A stretch of DNA of 64,000 bases from contig NZ_OY781461.1 of NCBI RefSeq assembly GCF_963676955.1, positions 3,528,225 through 3,592,224 of the forward strand, read 5' to 3'. Positions 1 to 10,034 of this stretch are shown here, piece by piece; positions within the stretch are counted from its first letter, which is position 1; the number at the start of each line of letters is the position of its first letter. Both the position numbers and the translations under genes were made by a program. The notes below the pieces were generated by a model that searched no databases, had not been told where the DNA came from, and was given only the letters and a program-made list of their open reading frames with translations. Source of the stretch: an uncultured Desulfuromonas sp. (GTDB taxonomy: Bacteria; Desulfobacterota; Desulfuromonadia; Desulfuromonadales; Desulfuromonadaceae).

Positions 1-165
1 GGGAGCGAACTGACCGAGATCACCGCCTTTACGACCGGACGGGCATTGGGAAAACTTCTTGGCAGCTTTGGCAAAATCGGTGGCACCGGCTTCGATCTGC
101 GATTTGAGTTCAAGGCATTTTTCTTCACTGGAAACCAGAATGTGACGTGCGCTGGCAATGGCCAT
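1..165 (-). CDS. ppiC: Peptidyl-prolyl cis-trans isomerase, parvulin type (PpiC), 5' part only
   Basis: The first 55 codons of a parvulin-type prolyl isomerase, which catalyses cis-trans isomerisation of X-Pro bonds. Visible in the N-terminus are the parvulin opening ARHILV, followed by an amphipathic helix and the conserved block [11 protein letters not shown], which closely resembles small cytoplasmic PpiC of about 92 residues. There is no signal peptide, so it is likely cytoplasmic. The ATG at 163-165 is preceded by AGGAGTCC. The rest of the gene lies beyond position 1. It is downstream of hrpB on the same strand with about 107 bp between, so either separate or loosely co-transcribed. Confidence 0.88.
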   Translation of the reverse strand, partial: MAIASARHILVSSEEKCLELKSQIEAGATDFAKAAKKFSQCPSGRKGGDLGQFAP

Positions 166-272
166 GACAGGACTCCTTCTATTTTATGAGGTTTGATATT
201 GGTATCAAAAGAGGCGCCAGTGTAACGGCAGTTGGCATTCAAACCAAGAAAAAAAGTCACAGATGTAGCAAC

Positions 273-2777
273 TTAGCGGTTCGGCCTCTTCTTCACACCG
301 CGTTGCGCCGGAGCCTGTAAGGGATCATCCGGCCATGGATGTTTGGAATACCGCCCTTTGAGTTCCTTTTTGACTTCGTCATAGGTGGTCGCCCAGAAGT
401 TGGCCAGATCCGTGGTGGTCTGCATGGGGCGCCGGGCCGGAGACAGCAGGTGCAGCATAACCGGCACGCGGCCGTTGCCGACCCGCGGCGTCTGCTGCCA
501 GCCAAACAGTTCCTGTAATTTCGCCGCCAACACCGGCTGATGCGGATCGCTGTAATCTATGGCGATATTGGACCCACTCGGCACGGTCAACCGCTCCGGG
601 GCCAGTTCATCCAATTGCCGGCGCTGCGGCCAACTCAGCAGGCTGGAGAGTGGTTCAAGCAGGTTCAGCTTGGTCACTTGCTCAAAACAACTTATCCCGT
701 TCAGCCATGGTGCCAGCCAGACATCCAGCGTATCAAGCAAAGCCTCATCATCGACCTGCGGCCAATCGTCGACCAGTTGCTGCTGTTGAACGAACGCCAT
801 CCGCTGACGCAAGCGTAACGATTCCTTCGACCAGCTCAGTCGCTCCAAACCACCAAGACGGATCTGTTCAAGCACAATCGGCAAAGCCTGTTCCGCATTC
901 AGCGCGTGCGGACGCGATGAGAGAATCAGCGCTCCCCAGCGCCGCACTTCACGCGTCACCACCCGTTGTCCGGCATCATCCCACACGGTTTCCATCTGCC
1001 AATTTACCGGATGCGGCCACACGTGATCCAACTGACGCTCATCCAGTGCTGACGCATTATGAATCAACGCCTCGCCCGAAGCAGAGAATTCCACATCTAC
1101 CGCAACCAGCCAGCGATGCTGTCGCACCCGGCAACGCGGCGACAAGCGTGCGCCACGGCCGTTACTGAGCAGGAAGTGATCCGTTCTGCCATCGATGTTG
1201 TCATCCCGTTTCTGAGCGACCCGATCCGGGTAGGCGGCAATCAACAACCTCCCCAGCGCAACGCCATCCCGACTCGGCGCGGTGGTTGATGAACAGCCCA
1301 AACGGCGGCACAACTGGCGATAGCTTTGATCGGCCAACGGCGAAATACGCGACGATGATTTTTTACGATGCGGCTGCCACTGCTCCAGATGGTCGAGCAG
1401 ATCACTGTCACTCACCGTATCGCCCTGCCCACTGCGAAACCATTGCGGTGATTCCAGAACCACGGCCAGCTGGCAGGCCAAAACCTGCTCGCTTTCATCC
1501 TCGGCCTCCACCAGCATTCGCGCCAAACGGGGATGCAGCGGTAGGCGGGTCATAGACCGGCCGACCGGAGTCAGGCGACGTTGCTCGTCAATCGCATCCA
1601 ACTGTTGCAGCAGGCTAAACGCGGCATTGAGATGGGCCGCAGGCGGCGCATCCACCCATGGCAGGGCGTCGGCCTCGGTCACGCCCCAGGCGATCAGGTC
1701 CAAAGCCAGAGCGGTCAAATCACTGCGCAAAATCTCCGGCGCCACATAGTCAATCATGGCCGCTTCGGTTTGTAGCGACCACAGCCGATAACAGGCTCCC
1801 GGAGCCGTGCGCCCGGCCCGTCCACTGCGCTGGCGCACGCTGGCCTGCGAAATACGCCGCGTCACCAGCCGATTCATACCGGTGCGCGGTTCAAAGGTCA
1901 TCAGCCTTTCCAAACCACTGTCGATCACCACGCGCACGCCCTCAATGGTCAGACTGGTTTCGGCAATATTGGTCGCCAACACCACCTTGCGCTGTGCGGT
2001 CGGTTGAATGGCCTGCTGTTGCTGTTCAAACGGTAAGGCTCCGTACAGGGGCAGTACCAAGGTGTTGCCATCCAAACGTCCGGCCAAGGCATCGTAACAC
2101 CGTTGAATCTCCCGCGCCCCCGGCAGAAACACCAGCACATCGCCCGACTGTTCCGCCACGGCCTTGTGCACCGCCCGGCTGACCCGGTTCTCCAACCGGT
2201 CGTCATCATCGCCGAGATGGATCACCTCCACCGGATAGCTGCGTCCGCCACTCGACACCACTGGGCAGCCGCCAAAGTAATCCGCCAAAGCCGCGCCATC
2301 TAAAGTCGCTGACATCACCAGCACTTTCAGATCATCACGCAAGGCCGCCCGCACATCACCAACCAGCGCCATACCGAGATCGGCCTGCAACGCCCGCTCG
2401 TGAAATTCGTCAAAAATGATCAGTCCCACGCCGTCGAGAGCCGGGTCATTCTGCAACCGTCGGGTCAACACCCCTTCGGTCACCACCTCAATGCGCGTCT
2501 GTTGGCTTACCGCCTGCTGATGGCGAATGGTGTAACCCACGGTCCGGCCCTGCTCTTCCCCCAGCTGACGGCTCATATAGCGCGCCGCATGCACCGCAGC
2601 CAGACGGCGCGGCTCCAGCATAATAATCCGCTGGCCCTGCAACCATTCAGCATCGAGCAACGCCAACGGCACCCGCGTGGTCTTGCCCGCGCCCGGTTCG
2701 GCCTGCAGAACAACGCTATCGTGGGTTTGCAGTTCGCCCAGTAGTTGCGGCAGGATGTGGTCTATGGGAAGAGACAT
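273..2777 (-). CDS. hrpB: ATP-dependent RNA helicase HrpB
   Basis: Full-length (834 residues; family about 810-840) DExH-box helicase of the HrpA/HrpB group. Visible in order: Walker A AEPGAGKTT near residue 27, motif II DEFHER near 123, motif III SAT near 155, motif VI QRSGRAGR near 316, the helicase-associated HA2 region, then the long HrpB-specific C-terminal domain ending in the basic tail KKRPNR. The family is a cytoplasmic ATPase thought to remodel RNA, but its physiological substrate is not well defined in most bacteria. It stands as a single gene. The start ATG is the first in frame and leads straight into the helicase domain. Confidence 0.95.
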   Translation of the reverse strand: MSLPIDHILPQLLGELQTHDSVVLQAEPGAGKTTRVPLALLDAEWLQGQRIIMLEPRRLAAVHAARYMSRQLGEEQGRTVGYTIRHQQAVSQQTRIEVVTEGVLTRRLQNDPALDGVGLIIFDEFHERALQADLGMALVGDVRAALRDDLKVLVMSATLDGAALADYFGGCPVVSSGGRSYPVEVIHLGDDDDRLENRVSRAVHKAVAEQSGDVLVFLPGAREIQRCYDALAGRLDGNTLVLPLYGALPFEQQQQAIQPTAQRKVVLATNIAETSLTIEGVRVVIDSGLERLMTFEPRTGMNRLVTRRISQASVRQRSGRAGRTAPGACYRLWSLQTEAAMIDYVAPEILRSDLTALALDLIAWGVTEADALPWVDAPPAAHLNAAFSLLQQLDAIDEQRRLTPVGRSMTRLPLHPRLARMLVEAEDESEQVLACQLAVVLESPQWFRSGQGDTVSDSDLLDHLEQWQPHRKKSSSRISPLADQSYRQLCRRLGCSSTTAPSRDGVALGRLLIAAYPDRVAQKRDDNIDGRTDHFLLSNGRGARLSPRCRVRQHRWLVAVDVEFSASGEALIHNASALDERQLDHVWPHPVNWQMETVWDDAGQRVVTREVRRWGALILSSRPHALNAEQALPIVLEQIRLGGLERLSWSKESLRLRQRMAFVQQQQLVDDWPQVDDEALLDTLDVWLAPWLNGISCFEQVTKLNLLEPLSSLLSWPQRRQLDELAPERLTVPSGSNIAIDYSDPHQPVLAAKLQELFGWQQTPRVGNGRVPVMLHLLSPARRPMQTTTDLANFWATTYDEVKKELKGRYSKHPWPDDPLQAPAQRGVKKRPNR

Positions 2778-3072
2778 AAAATTCGTCGTTTCATCAGAGG
2801 TTAACGACGGCGAGTATAACGAAGTTGGACAGGTTTCGCGACAGGGATGATCAAAGTTCTCAATCAGAAAAAAATATCTTCTTCAGACTAAACTTATCAA
2901 GTGCAAGATTGGACAAAATAATGGACATTTTTCTGCCAAAAATATCCACAACACATTGATACTATTTTATTTTATATGGACAAAATTAATGACAAAAGGA
3001 GGGTTGGCAATCTGATTCCTCGCGCATAAAATAGACACGTCTCCCACTGCGAGTAATCAAAAGGAATACGTC

Positions 3073-3852
3073 ATGAGCAATATCATCTATGAAAAGAAGA
3101 ATCGAATCGCCACCATCACGCTGAATCGCCCTGACGCCCTCAACGCTCTGGACGATGCCCTCAATGATGAACTGTGGACGATATGGAATGACTTCAATGC
3201 TGATCCAGACGTTGACGTTGCCATCGTTACCGGCTCAGGCAAGTCCTTTTGTGCCGGTGCTGACTTGAAGACATTTATTCCAAAATGGGAGAAAGCGTCG
3301 ATGCTGGCTCCACGTGACAATGTCGCTCAAGGGATTGCCGGGGGCATCACCAGAGGGCAGCACCGTATCTATAAGCCGATTATCGCGGCGATCAACGGGC
3401 ACGCGATTGGCGGCGGCTTTGAATTGGCCCTGGCTTGCGATATTCGCATTGCCTCACAACGGGCCAAATTCGGCGTGTTTGAAGTGCGCTACGGTCTGCA
3501 TCAGGGCGATGGTGGGCTGGTGCGGCTTGTTGCCATCGCCGGAATGGCAACAGCCCTGGAACTGACTTTGACCGGGCGTGAAGTTGCGGCGGATGAAGCG
3601 CTGCGTTTAGGGTTAGTGAGTACGGTTGTTGCGCCGGAAGAGTTGATGGCCACTGCGCACTCCTATGCCGAAATGATCCTTAAAAACAGTCAACAAGCGA
3701 TTCGCTCCGCCAAAGAAACGGTTTTTGACATTGTCGGCCGTTCTCTGGATGATGCGTTGCGCCTGGAGACCATTAATGACTATTCGAATTTAGGTGATTT
3801 TAGCGAGGCGAGAGAACGGTTGGCCGCCTTTTATACAAAAAATCAGAGATAA
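3073..3852 (+). CDS. Enoyl-CoA hydratase/isomerase family protein (crotonase)
   Basis: 259 residues, standard crotonase length. The oxyanion-hole segments GKSFCAGADLK (about 55-65) and HAIGGGFELA (about 112-121) are present. The Glu in FGVFEVRYG and the Glu in TALELTLTG fall where the two catalytic glutamates of enoyl-CoA hydratase sit, so hydratase activity on a 2-enoyl-CoA is plausible, though the family also includes isomerases and hydrolases. The start ATG has an AAAAGGA box 8 bp upstream. It has no beta-oxidation neighbours, so the substrate cannot be told from context. The upstream 295 bp is AT-rich and probably carries the promoter. Confidence 0.85.
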   Translation: MSNIIYEKKNRIATITLNRPDALNALDDALNDELWTIWNDFNADPDVDVAIVTGSGKSFCAGADLKTFIPKWEKASMLAPRDNVAQGIAGGITRGQHRIYKPIIAAINGHAIGGGFELALACDIRIASQRAKFGVFEVRYGLHQGDGGLVRLVAIAGMATALELTLTGREVAADEALRLGLVSTVVAPEELMATAHSYAEMILKNSQQAIRSAKETVFDIVGRSLDDALRLETINDYSNLGDFSEARERLAAFYTKNQR

Positions 3853-4076
3853 AAGAGCCACCTCCCATCAAATCGGATCGACCCTTCCCAACGAAAACAG
3901 CACCGAACGAGAAAGGGGCTCGTTCATCCACCGCTAAAACCGCAGAGTTCTCCCTTGCGACACCTCCCACCATAAAACACGCTCACGAAGTTCTCACACT
4001 CCTTTTGGCCCGCTTTGCCTTATAATTTTCTTAAAGAAAGAGACCCTTTTGTTGTCGGTTCTAACAAGGGGAGCGC

Positions 4077-6050
4077 ATGACGTTTAAACAACATATTATC
4101 GACGATCTTGGTGAGGGCGCCCTGCTGGTCCCGGCGCGGCTCAATGCCGCTCTGTTGGCCAACGACAGAGTCAAGTATCTGTTCACCCTGCTGCAGAATT
4201 CCGTTGCCCATGCTGAAAAACTGGAGCTGCAGATCTCCAACTTGCGCAATGAACGTCTGTCCTGTGGCCTGGAGCATGCAGAATATGACGAGGTGGTGGA
4301 TAACAGCCTCAAACAGAGTGACACCTACCTGCTGCCCTGCTCCGAAACCATTGTCAAAGACATTCATATTCAGATTGCGACAATGCTCTCCCCTCTTGGC
4401 GCGGCCCTGGCAGCGGGCTTCACCATGGAAAGCAATGCCCTGCCGGAACACTTTCAACGGCGCCATGCCGCTCTGACGGATAAGGTTGGGCCGATTCCGG
4501 ACAACCGACTGACTGCCGACCATCTCGATCTGATCACCCGCGGTTTACGTGAACCGGGCGACAGCCTGCATTTGCTGGTGATGGATCTGCACAAAGAACT
4601 CAATCGACTCCAGGCCCTGGTGGCGGAAGATTCCATCGACGGGGCCTCCGTCTACCTGCTGGAGGAGCCTGATCACGCCCTTGTCCGTGCATTTATGAAG
4701 GGGCTTAATCGGACGGCACCGCTTAAATTCGACCACCCGGGGCTGGGCACCACGGCAACGCGCGACGGGGCCAAACTGATCATTCAGAATGATATCGGCA
4801 CCACGGATGCCCATGTGCTGGTCATCCATGTGGTTGAACAGAGTGTCAGCCTCACCTACACCGATGTTCATGCCGAGCGGATGAAATTTTTTATCAGCCT
4901 GTTCGATCCTTTTGCCGTCACCTGGAACAAAGTCAGCACCTGCGCAGCCAAAGATATGGAACAGGAAAACTACTATCTGCGCATCGGCACCTATAACGCC
5001 GTCGCCGAAGAGAGCCTGTTACGCTACCTGGAATTTATCGGCTCACGGCTGGTGTTCCTGATTGACTGGAACAAGGCTCGGAAACGACTGCGCCATTTCG
5101 TCAAAAAACGTGACGCCATCGGCTTGCTCAAATGGGCGGCGGAAAAAGATTACGGCCACCGCGGTTTTCTGGTGCTCGGCGGCGAGACATTTATCAATCA
5201 GGCCATCGAATATGCGGCAAAATCAATGCTGCACTACGGTCAGCCCCTGCATGAAATGCTCGGCCGGGATCAGGCGATTGAGTATCTGCAATACGTTCTT
5301 GAAAAATCGAGTACCGGCCTGAGTGCGGGCCAATCGGAACAATTGCTACGTGATGAAATCAAAACCGAATTGCTGAAATACTTTCAGACCACCTATCAAT
5401 CGTTTGTCACCATTGCTGAGCGTCATGCTGAAATTATCCACGATCTGGCCAGCCTCACACTCAGTGGCCTGATACGGACGCTGCAGCCGGAGTCAATCCC
5501 CTACATGAAACGCTGCGCGGAACGTTGTCGCCACTGGGAGCATCAGGCCGACGATCTGCTCAATGAGGGGCGCGAGCTGATTCGTAACAGTTCCGGTCTG
5601 TCTTCCACGCTGGAAGATGTGTTTCAACGCGCTGATGACAGTGCCGACAGTCTCGAAGACACGGCATTTTTACTCACGCTGGTGACGGACGACATGAAAA
5701 ACCGCAAGCTTTTCGCCCGCCTTCGGCATCTCAACGAACTGGTGGTGCAGGCCAGTCGGGAATACATCAAATCTCTGGAGAGCGCCAAGCTGGTCAGTCG
5801 CGAAGCCCATCGGGAGGATATCGATGACTTTCTCCACGCCGTCGATCAGATTGTCAAAATTGAACACGATTGCGATGATGCCCTGCGCGGAGTCACCGCA
5901 ATGATTGTCCAGGATGTCGACGACTGCCGCCATCTCCATCTTTATTCCGAAATTGCTGAGTCTCTGGAATATGCCTCCGATGCCCTGGCCATCAGCAGCT
6001 TGAAGCTGCGCCATTATATTTTGGACGACGTCATTTCCAGCCAGCGGTGA
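4077..6050 (+). CDS. Large protein with C-terminal DUF47/PhoU-like domain
   Basis: 657 residues, no signal peptide, probably cytoplasmic. The last about 220 residues form a helical bundle of the DUF47/PhoU type. Two metal-site-like motifs of the PhoU kind are visible, WEHQADD and IEHDCDD (E-x3-D spacing). DUF47 proteins are normally about 210-230 residues and are linked to phosphate transporters or PhoU-like regulation. The roughly 440-residue N-terminal extension is one I do not recognise: it mixes helices with a beta-rich stretch around residues 225-300. The start follows a strong AAGGGGAG box. The gene is followed after 3 bp by the dikinase-like gene, so they are translationally coupled. 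The role is unknown; control of, or substrate for, the neighbour is inference. Confidence 0.7.
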   Translation: MTFKQHIIDDLGEGALLVPARLNAALLANDRVKYLFTLLQNSVAHAEKLELQISNLRNERLSCGLEHAEYDEVVDNSLKQSDTYLLPCSETIVKDIHIQIATMLSPLGAALAAGFTMESNALPEHFQRRHAALTDKVGPIPDNRLTADHLDLITRGLREPGDSLHLLVMDLHKELNRLQALVAEDSIDGASVYLLEEPDHALVRAFMKGLNRTAPLKFDHPGLGTTATRDGAKLIIQNDIGTTDAHVLVIHVVEQSVSLTYTDVHAERMKFFISLFDPFAVTWNKVSTCAAKDMEQENYYLRIGTYNAVAEESLLRYLEFIGSRLVFLIDWNKARKRLRHFVKKRDAIGLLKWAAEKDYGHRGFLVLGGETFINQAIEYAAKSMLHYGQPLHEMLGRDQAIEYLQYVLEKSSTGLSAGQSEQLLRDEIKTELLKYFQTTYQSFVTIAERHAEIIHDLASLTLSGLIRTLQPESIPYMKRCAERCRHWEHQADDLLNEGRELIRNSSGLSSTLEDVFQRADDSADSLEDTAFLLTLVTDDMKNRKLFARLRHLNELVVQASREYIKSLESAKLVSREAHREDIDDFLHAVDQIVKIEHDCDDALRGVTAMIVQDVDDCRHLHLYSEIAESLEYASDALAISSLKLRHYILDDVISSQR

Positions 6051-6053
6051 CTT

Positions 6054-7658
6054 ATGGAAAACAAAACTTCTCAGTATGTCTACCCGATCTGCCGCAACAA
6101 AAAAATGCCCGCCGATGTTTCACCGGCCCGTATCGGCTCTAAAGCCTACAATCTCATGCGCATGGCTGAAGCCGGGGTCAACATTCCACCGGCAATCGTC
6201 ATCGACACCCAAACCTGCGCCGGTTTCCTCTCGGCACAAGAGCAGTTTCCGCAAGGCTTTGACCAGCAACTGCAACAAGGACTGGAATGGCTGGAACACG
6301 CCAGTGGACGCAAATTCGGCGATGTGCGCCGCCCCTTGCTGGTATCGGTGCGTTCCGGTGCCGCCATCAGTATGCCGGGCATGATGGAAACGATTCTCAA
6401 CGTCGGCCTGAATGACGCCTCGTTGCGCGGTCTGGTGCGGATGACCGGCAATCCCCGCATGGCGTGGGACTCCTATCGCCGCCTGATCCAGACCTATGCC
6501 GAGGTTGTCCACGGTTTTCATGGCGACCCTTTTGAAAAGATTATCCGCGAACATCTGCACCAGGAACAGTTGGAAGCACCGGAAGAGCTCTCTACCAACA
6601 CCCTGCAAACCATCACCGGCCTGTTTCTGCGCACACTGCACGCCCTGAGCGGTCATGCCCTGCCCGATTCTCCCCAGGAACAATTGACCGCTGCCCTCAA
6701 AGCGGTGTTTCGTTCCTGGAACAGCGATAAAGCCGTGGCCTACCGGCGCCTTCATCAGCTGGACGATTTGGCCGGAACCGCCGCCCTGATTCAGTCCATG
6801 GTGTTCGGCAATTCCGGAGCCACCTCCGGAGCCGGTGTCGGCTTTACCCGCGATCCCGCGAGCGGCGACAAAGCCATGTACCTGGACTTCCTCTTCAATG
6901 CCCAAGGTGAAGATGTCGTTGCCGGGCATCGGAGTGATCACAGTTCCATGCACCTTGAAACGGTCCTGCCCGAGGTGATGGTGGAACTGCACAAGGTCAG
7001 AGATCTGCTTGAAACCCTGTTCAGTGACATGCAGGACTTTGAATTCACCGTTGAGAATGAGCGTCTTTACCTGTTGCAGACCCGGCGCGGCAATCGCACC
7101 CCGTGGGCCGGTCTGAAAATCGCCATGGATTTCTACCGCGAAGGAGCCATTGACGAACAGGCGGTCATGGAACGGTTACAAGACTACGATCTTGACACTC
7201 TGGAACGCACCTCGTTTGCCCCACCGCCGGGTAGCGAGCCGCTGACGCGAGCCACGCCAGCCAGTATCGGCAGCGTCGTGGGAAGCATTGCTCTGAGTCC
7301 GGCACGCGCCATTGAGATGGCACAACAAGGTCAAGCCGTCATTCTGGTTCGCGAATCCACCGCGACCGAAGATATCAGCGGGATTGCCGCAGCGCAGGGC
7401 TTGCTCACCGCCGCCGGATTTCGCACCTCGCACGCATCCGTCGTTGCCCGACAGATGGGCAAGGTGTGTCTGGTCGGCTGTCACGAGTTGTCGATCGATC
7501 AGACACGCAACTGTTGTTGTATCGCCGGTCAAACATTCACCGAAGGCGATCTTCTCTCCCTGGACGGTAACTGCGGTGCCATTTATGCCGGTGAAATTCC
7601 CCTTGTCCATGAAAAACCCGATGAAGAGATTAAGCTGGTGCGGAGCTGGCGAAACTGA
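6054..7658 (+). CDS. Pyruvate-phosphate-dikinase-like protein lacking the PEP/pyruvate barrel
   Basis: 534 residues. The N-terminal ATP-grasp region matches classical pyruvate, phosphate dikinase rather than PEP synthase: VSVRSGAAISMPGMMET (about 99-115), YRRLIQTYAEVVHG, GVGFTRDPASG, NAQGEDVVAG and LYLLQTRRGNR. The swivelling phosphohistidine domain follows, with the catalytic motif TSHASVVARQMGK. The protein then stops where full PPDK (about 870-900 residues) would begin its C-terminal TIM barrel that binds pyruvate/PEP. It could therefore be charged on His by ATP but has no built-in acceptor site. The gene is complete (clean stop, followed by more than 500 bp of non-coding DNA) and coupled to the DUF47-like gene. 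The acceptor and pathway are unknown. Confidence 0.82.
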   Translation: MENKTSQYVYPICRNKKMPADVSPARIGSKAYNLMRMAEAGVNIPPAIVIDTQTCAGFLSAQEQFPQGFDQQLQQGLEWLEHASGRKFGDVRRPLLVSVRSGAAISMPGMMETILNVGLNDASLRGLVRMTGNPRMAWDSYRRLIQTYAEVVHGFHGDPFEKIIREHLHQEQLEAPEELSTNTLQTITGLFLRTLHALSGHALPDSPQEQLTAALKAVFRSWNSDKAVAYRRLHQLDDLAGTAALIQSMVFGNSGATSGAGVGFTRDPASGDKAMYLDFLFNAQGEDVVAGHRSDHSSMHLETVLPEVMVELHKVRDLLETLFSDMQDFEFTVENERLYLLQTRRGNRTPWAGLKIAMDFYREGAIDEQAVMERLQDYDLDTLERTSFAPPPGSEPLTRATPASIGSVVGSIALSPARAIEMAQQGQAVILVRESTATEDISGIAAAQGLLTAAGFRTSHASVVARQMGKVCLVGCHELSIDQTRNCCCIAGQTFTEGDLLSLDGNCGAIYAGEIPLVHEKPDEEIKLVRSWRN

Positions 7659-8184
7659 ATAAACAGGCAACCGGATTTAACAGCCGACGTCTCAATTTTT
7701 AGCCAGCCGAATCCCTTCCCAAGCAGCCTCACGCCACAAACGGCGAATCAGCCTGATCAGCATCGCAAAACATACCTGATGATTCACCACACCCGACTAA
7801 CGGCTTCTACGGCGCGACTCCAGCAAAAAACAACGCGCGGGGTAAATCCCTGGGGACGTACTCAATGGGAAGGATGCGCAGTTACAGCAGAACAGTTCAA
7901 CGTCAGTGGATAAAAAATCACAGAAAGAGGACAAATCAATGGCAGGGAGTATAGTGAAGTTAAGTGCTATGCACAGGGGAGTCGTGGTTCGGATGAGAAA
8001 ATCGGCTTTAAGTGCACCTTAAGTAGATGACCACCCTAACCAAAATGAAACATTTCCGGAATACAGTTAACCAAACAAACAATAAAAATTAACTGAACAC
8101 CACACAAAACTATAATAATTACCAGTTTGTGGAACTTTTTCTAAAGGGCATCATTCCCAACAGACCATTCAGAGGAGTCCCATC
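7659..8184. other. Intergenic region, 526 bp, no gene seen
   Basis: No convincing coding frame. Around 7855-7871 is the motif GGGGACGTACTCAAT, which resembles the palindrome half at 51347-51360 and so may be a relic of the same dispersed repeat. The last 100 bp is AT-rich and probably holds the promoter of the chemoreceptor gene. No riboswitch or strong terminator was recognised. Confidence 0.4.
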
Positions 8185-9882
8185 ATGAGCCTTAACAACC
8201 TGCCTGTCTGGATCCGCCTGAGCGGCAGCTTTGGCGCATTGCTTCTGCTCTTATTAATCGCCGGTGGCACCGGCATCTGGGGATCCACAAGCCTTTCCGA
8301 GCAGATCATCACGACTCTTAGAACCGATGGTAACATCGCCGAACACATTGCCTCGGCATCGAGTCAGGCATTGGGCTTACGACGGTTTGAAAAAGATATT
8401 TTTCTCAATATTGATAACAGTGAAAAGATCGCCGGCTACTTTGGGAAATGGCAAAAAGAATATTCCAAGCTGAGCGAAAGCATTGCGGCCTTGAAAAAGG
8501 TCGCCTACCTGCCGGACGAGCAGGCTGCTGCCGAAAAAATGGCCGGCGGCGCCAAGGCTTATAAACAGGGATTTGAAGGGATCTATCGCCAGATCCAGGC
8601 CGGAGAAATCACAACGCCACAGGCCGGCAACAAGGCCATGGGACCGTTAAAAGGTTCGATCCGGGAGCTGATTGACAACGCGGCCCTGATCCACGCCGCC
8701 AGTACCGACCGCATGCATGCCATAGAAGCCAATGTCGAGGCGACCGCAGCCACGTCAAAAACCGCCATCTCTATCGCGGTCCTCATCTCCGTATTTGTCA
8801 TGCTGGTGATGGCTTTCTTCACAACCCGCAGTATTGTCAAGCCGCTGCAGTTGGTCGGCAAGATGCTGAATAATCTCGGCCAAGGCGATTTGAGCCACCG
8901 TCTGGGCCTGGTTCGCAAGGACGAGCTCGGCGAAATGGCCCGCACGCTGGATGCCTTTGCCGATAACCTGCAGGATGAAGTGGTCACCGCGTTTAACAAG
9001 ATTGCCGATGGCGACCTGACTTTCGTTGCCAGTGGACTGATCAAGGATCCACTCAGCCGAGCCAACCAGTCACTGACCGACGTCATGGCCCAGATACAGT
9101 CGGCAGGCGTACAAATTGACTCGGCCAGCAGCCAGGTATCCGACTCCAGCCAGACCCTTTCTCAGGGCGCCACGGAAACAGCGGCATCTCTGGAAGAAAT
9201 CAGCAGCTCCATGAACGAGATGGCCTCCCAGACCAAAACCAATGCCGAAAATGCCAACACTGCCAACCAGCTGGCGGGCGAAGCAAGCAAGGCGGCGGGA
9301 AATGGTGGTCGCCAGATGGCCGCGATGGTCGCGGCCATGGAAGAGATCAGCGAGTCGGGCCAGAACATCAGCAAAATTATCAAGACCATTGACGAAATCG
9401 CCTTCCAGACCAACCTGCTGGCCCTCAATGCCGCCGTTGAAGCCGCCCGCGCCGGTCAACACGGCAAAGGTTTTGCCGTAGTTGCCGAAGAAGTTCGCAA
9501 TCTGGCGGCGCGTAGCGCCAAAGCCGCCTCGGAGACCGCTGACCTCATCGAAGGCTCCGTTTCAAAAACCGAGAACGGCAGCCAGATTGCCCAACAGACC
9601 TCCAAGGCGCTCGAAGAGATCGTCGGTGCCATCACCAAGGTCACGGATCTTGTTGCCGAAATTGCAGCGGCCAGCAACGAACAGGCACAGGGAATTTCTC
9701 AGGTCAATCAGGGACTGGGGCAAATTGATGAGGGCGTGCAGCAAAATACCGCGACCGCTGAGGAGTCTGCCGCGGCCGCTGAAGAGCTTTCCAGCCAGGC
9801 AGCCCATTTACAACATATGTTAAGCCGCTTCAAGCTGGCAAATGGCTCGGTCGCCCAAAAACTCTCTCTTCCGGCTCAATAA
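8185..9882 (+). CDS. Methyl-accepting chemotaxis protein
   Basis: 565-residue transmembrane chemoreceptor. TM1 lies at about residues 10-32, followed by a periplasmic helical domain of about 155 residues (four-helix-bundle type), TM2 at about 190-212, a HAMP domain, and a long cytoplasmic signalling domain. The hairpin tip that binds CheA/CheW is fully conserved (FQTNLLALNAAVEAARAG and GFAVVAEEVRNLA). Glu/Gln/Ala-rich methylation helices flank it. There is no C-terminal CheR-tether pentapeptide. The ATG is preceded by AGAGGAGTCC. The ligand is unknown. A cheD gene lies 2.7 kb downstream on the other strand and could act on this receptor, but no cheA/cheW cluster is in the window. Confidence 0.93.
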   Translation: MSLNNLPVWIRLSGSFGALLLLLLIAGGTGIWGSTSLSEQIITTLRTDGNIAEHIASASSQALGLRRFEKDIFLNIDNSEKIAGYFGKWQKEYSKLSESIAALKKVAYLPDEQAAAEKMAGGAKAYKQGFEGIYRQIQAGEITTPQAGNKAMGPLKGSIRELIDNAALIHAASTDRMHAIEANVEATAATSKTAISIAVLISVFVMLVMAFFTTRSIVKPLQLVGKMLNNLGQGDLSHRLGLVRKDELGEMARTLDAFADNLQDEVVTAFNKIADGDLTFVASGLIKDPLSRANQSLTDVMAQIQSAGVQIDSASSQVSDSSQTLSQGATETAASLEEISSSMNEMASQTKTNAENANTANQLAGEASKAAGNGGRQMAAMVAAMEEISESGQNISKIIKTIDEIAFQTNLLALNAAVEAARAGQHGKGFAVVAEEVRNLAARSAKAASETADLIEGSVSKTENGSQIAQQTSKALEEIVGAITKVTDLVAEIAAASNEQAQGISQVNQGLGQIDEGVQQNTATAEESAAAAEELSSQAAHLQHMLSRFKLANGSVAQKLSLPAQ

Positions 9883-10034
9883 ATTTTCAAACTCCAACTG
9901 CGGTGTTGCCATTGCCGAGAGCACGTTCCAAACATCACAACTGGGGGGGAGCAACGACTTCAGGTAAAAACAGATCCAATAGCTCCCTTGATGATGACGA
10001 GTCCGGCACATATTGATCTCCACTGAACCAAAAT

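Noticed and set aside
6120-6992. 290-codon minus-strand frame opposite the dikinase-like gene
   Set aside because: The plus-strand protein carries all PPDK motifs; the reverse frame has no recognisable domain and no start signal.
7780-7900. Possible cyclic di-GMP riboswitch upstream of the chemoreceptor
   Set aside because: The GEMM conserved blocks (CGCAAAGC, tetraloop and receptor) could not be found in order.
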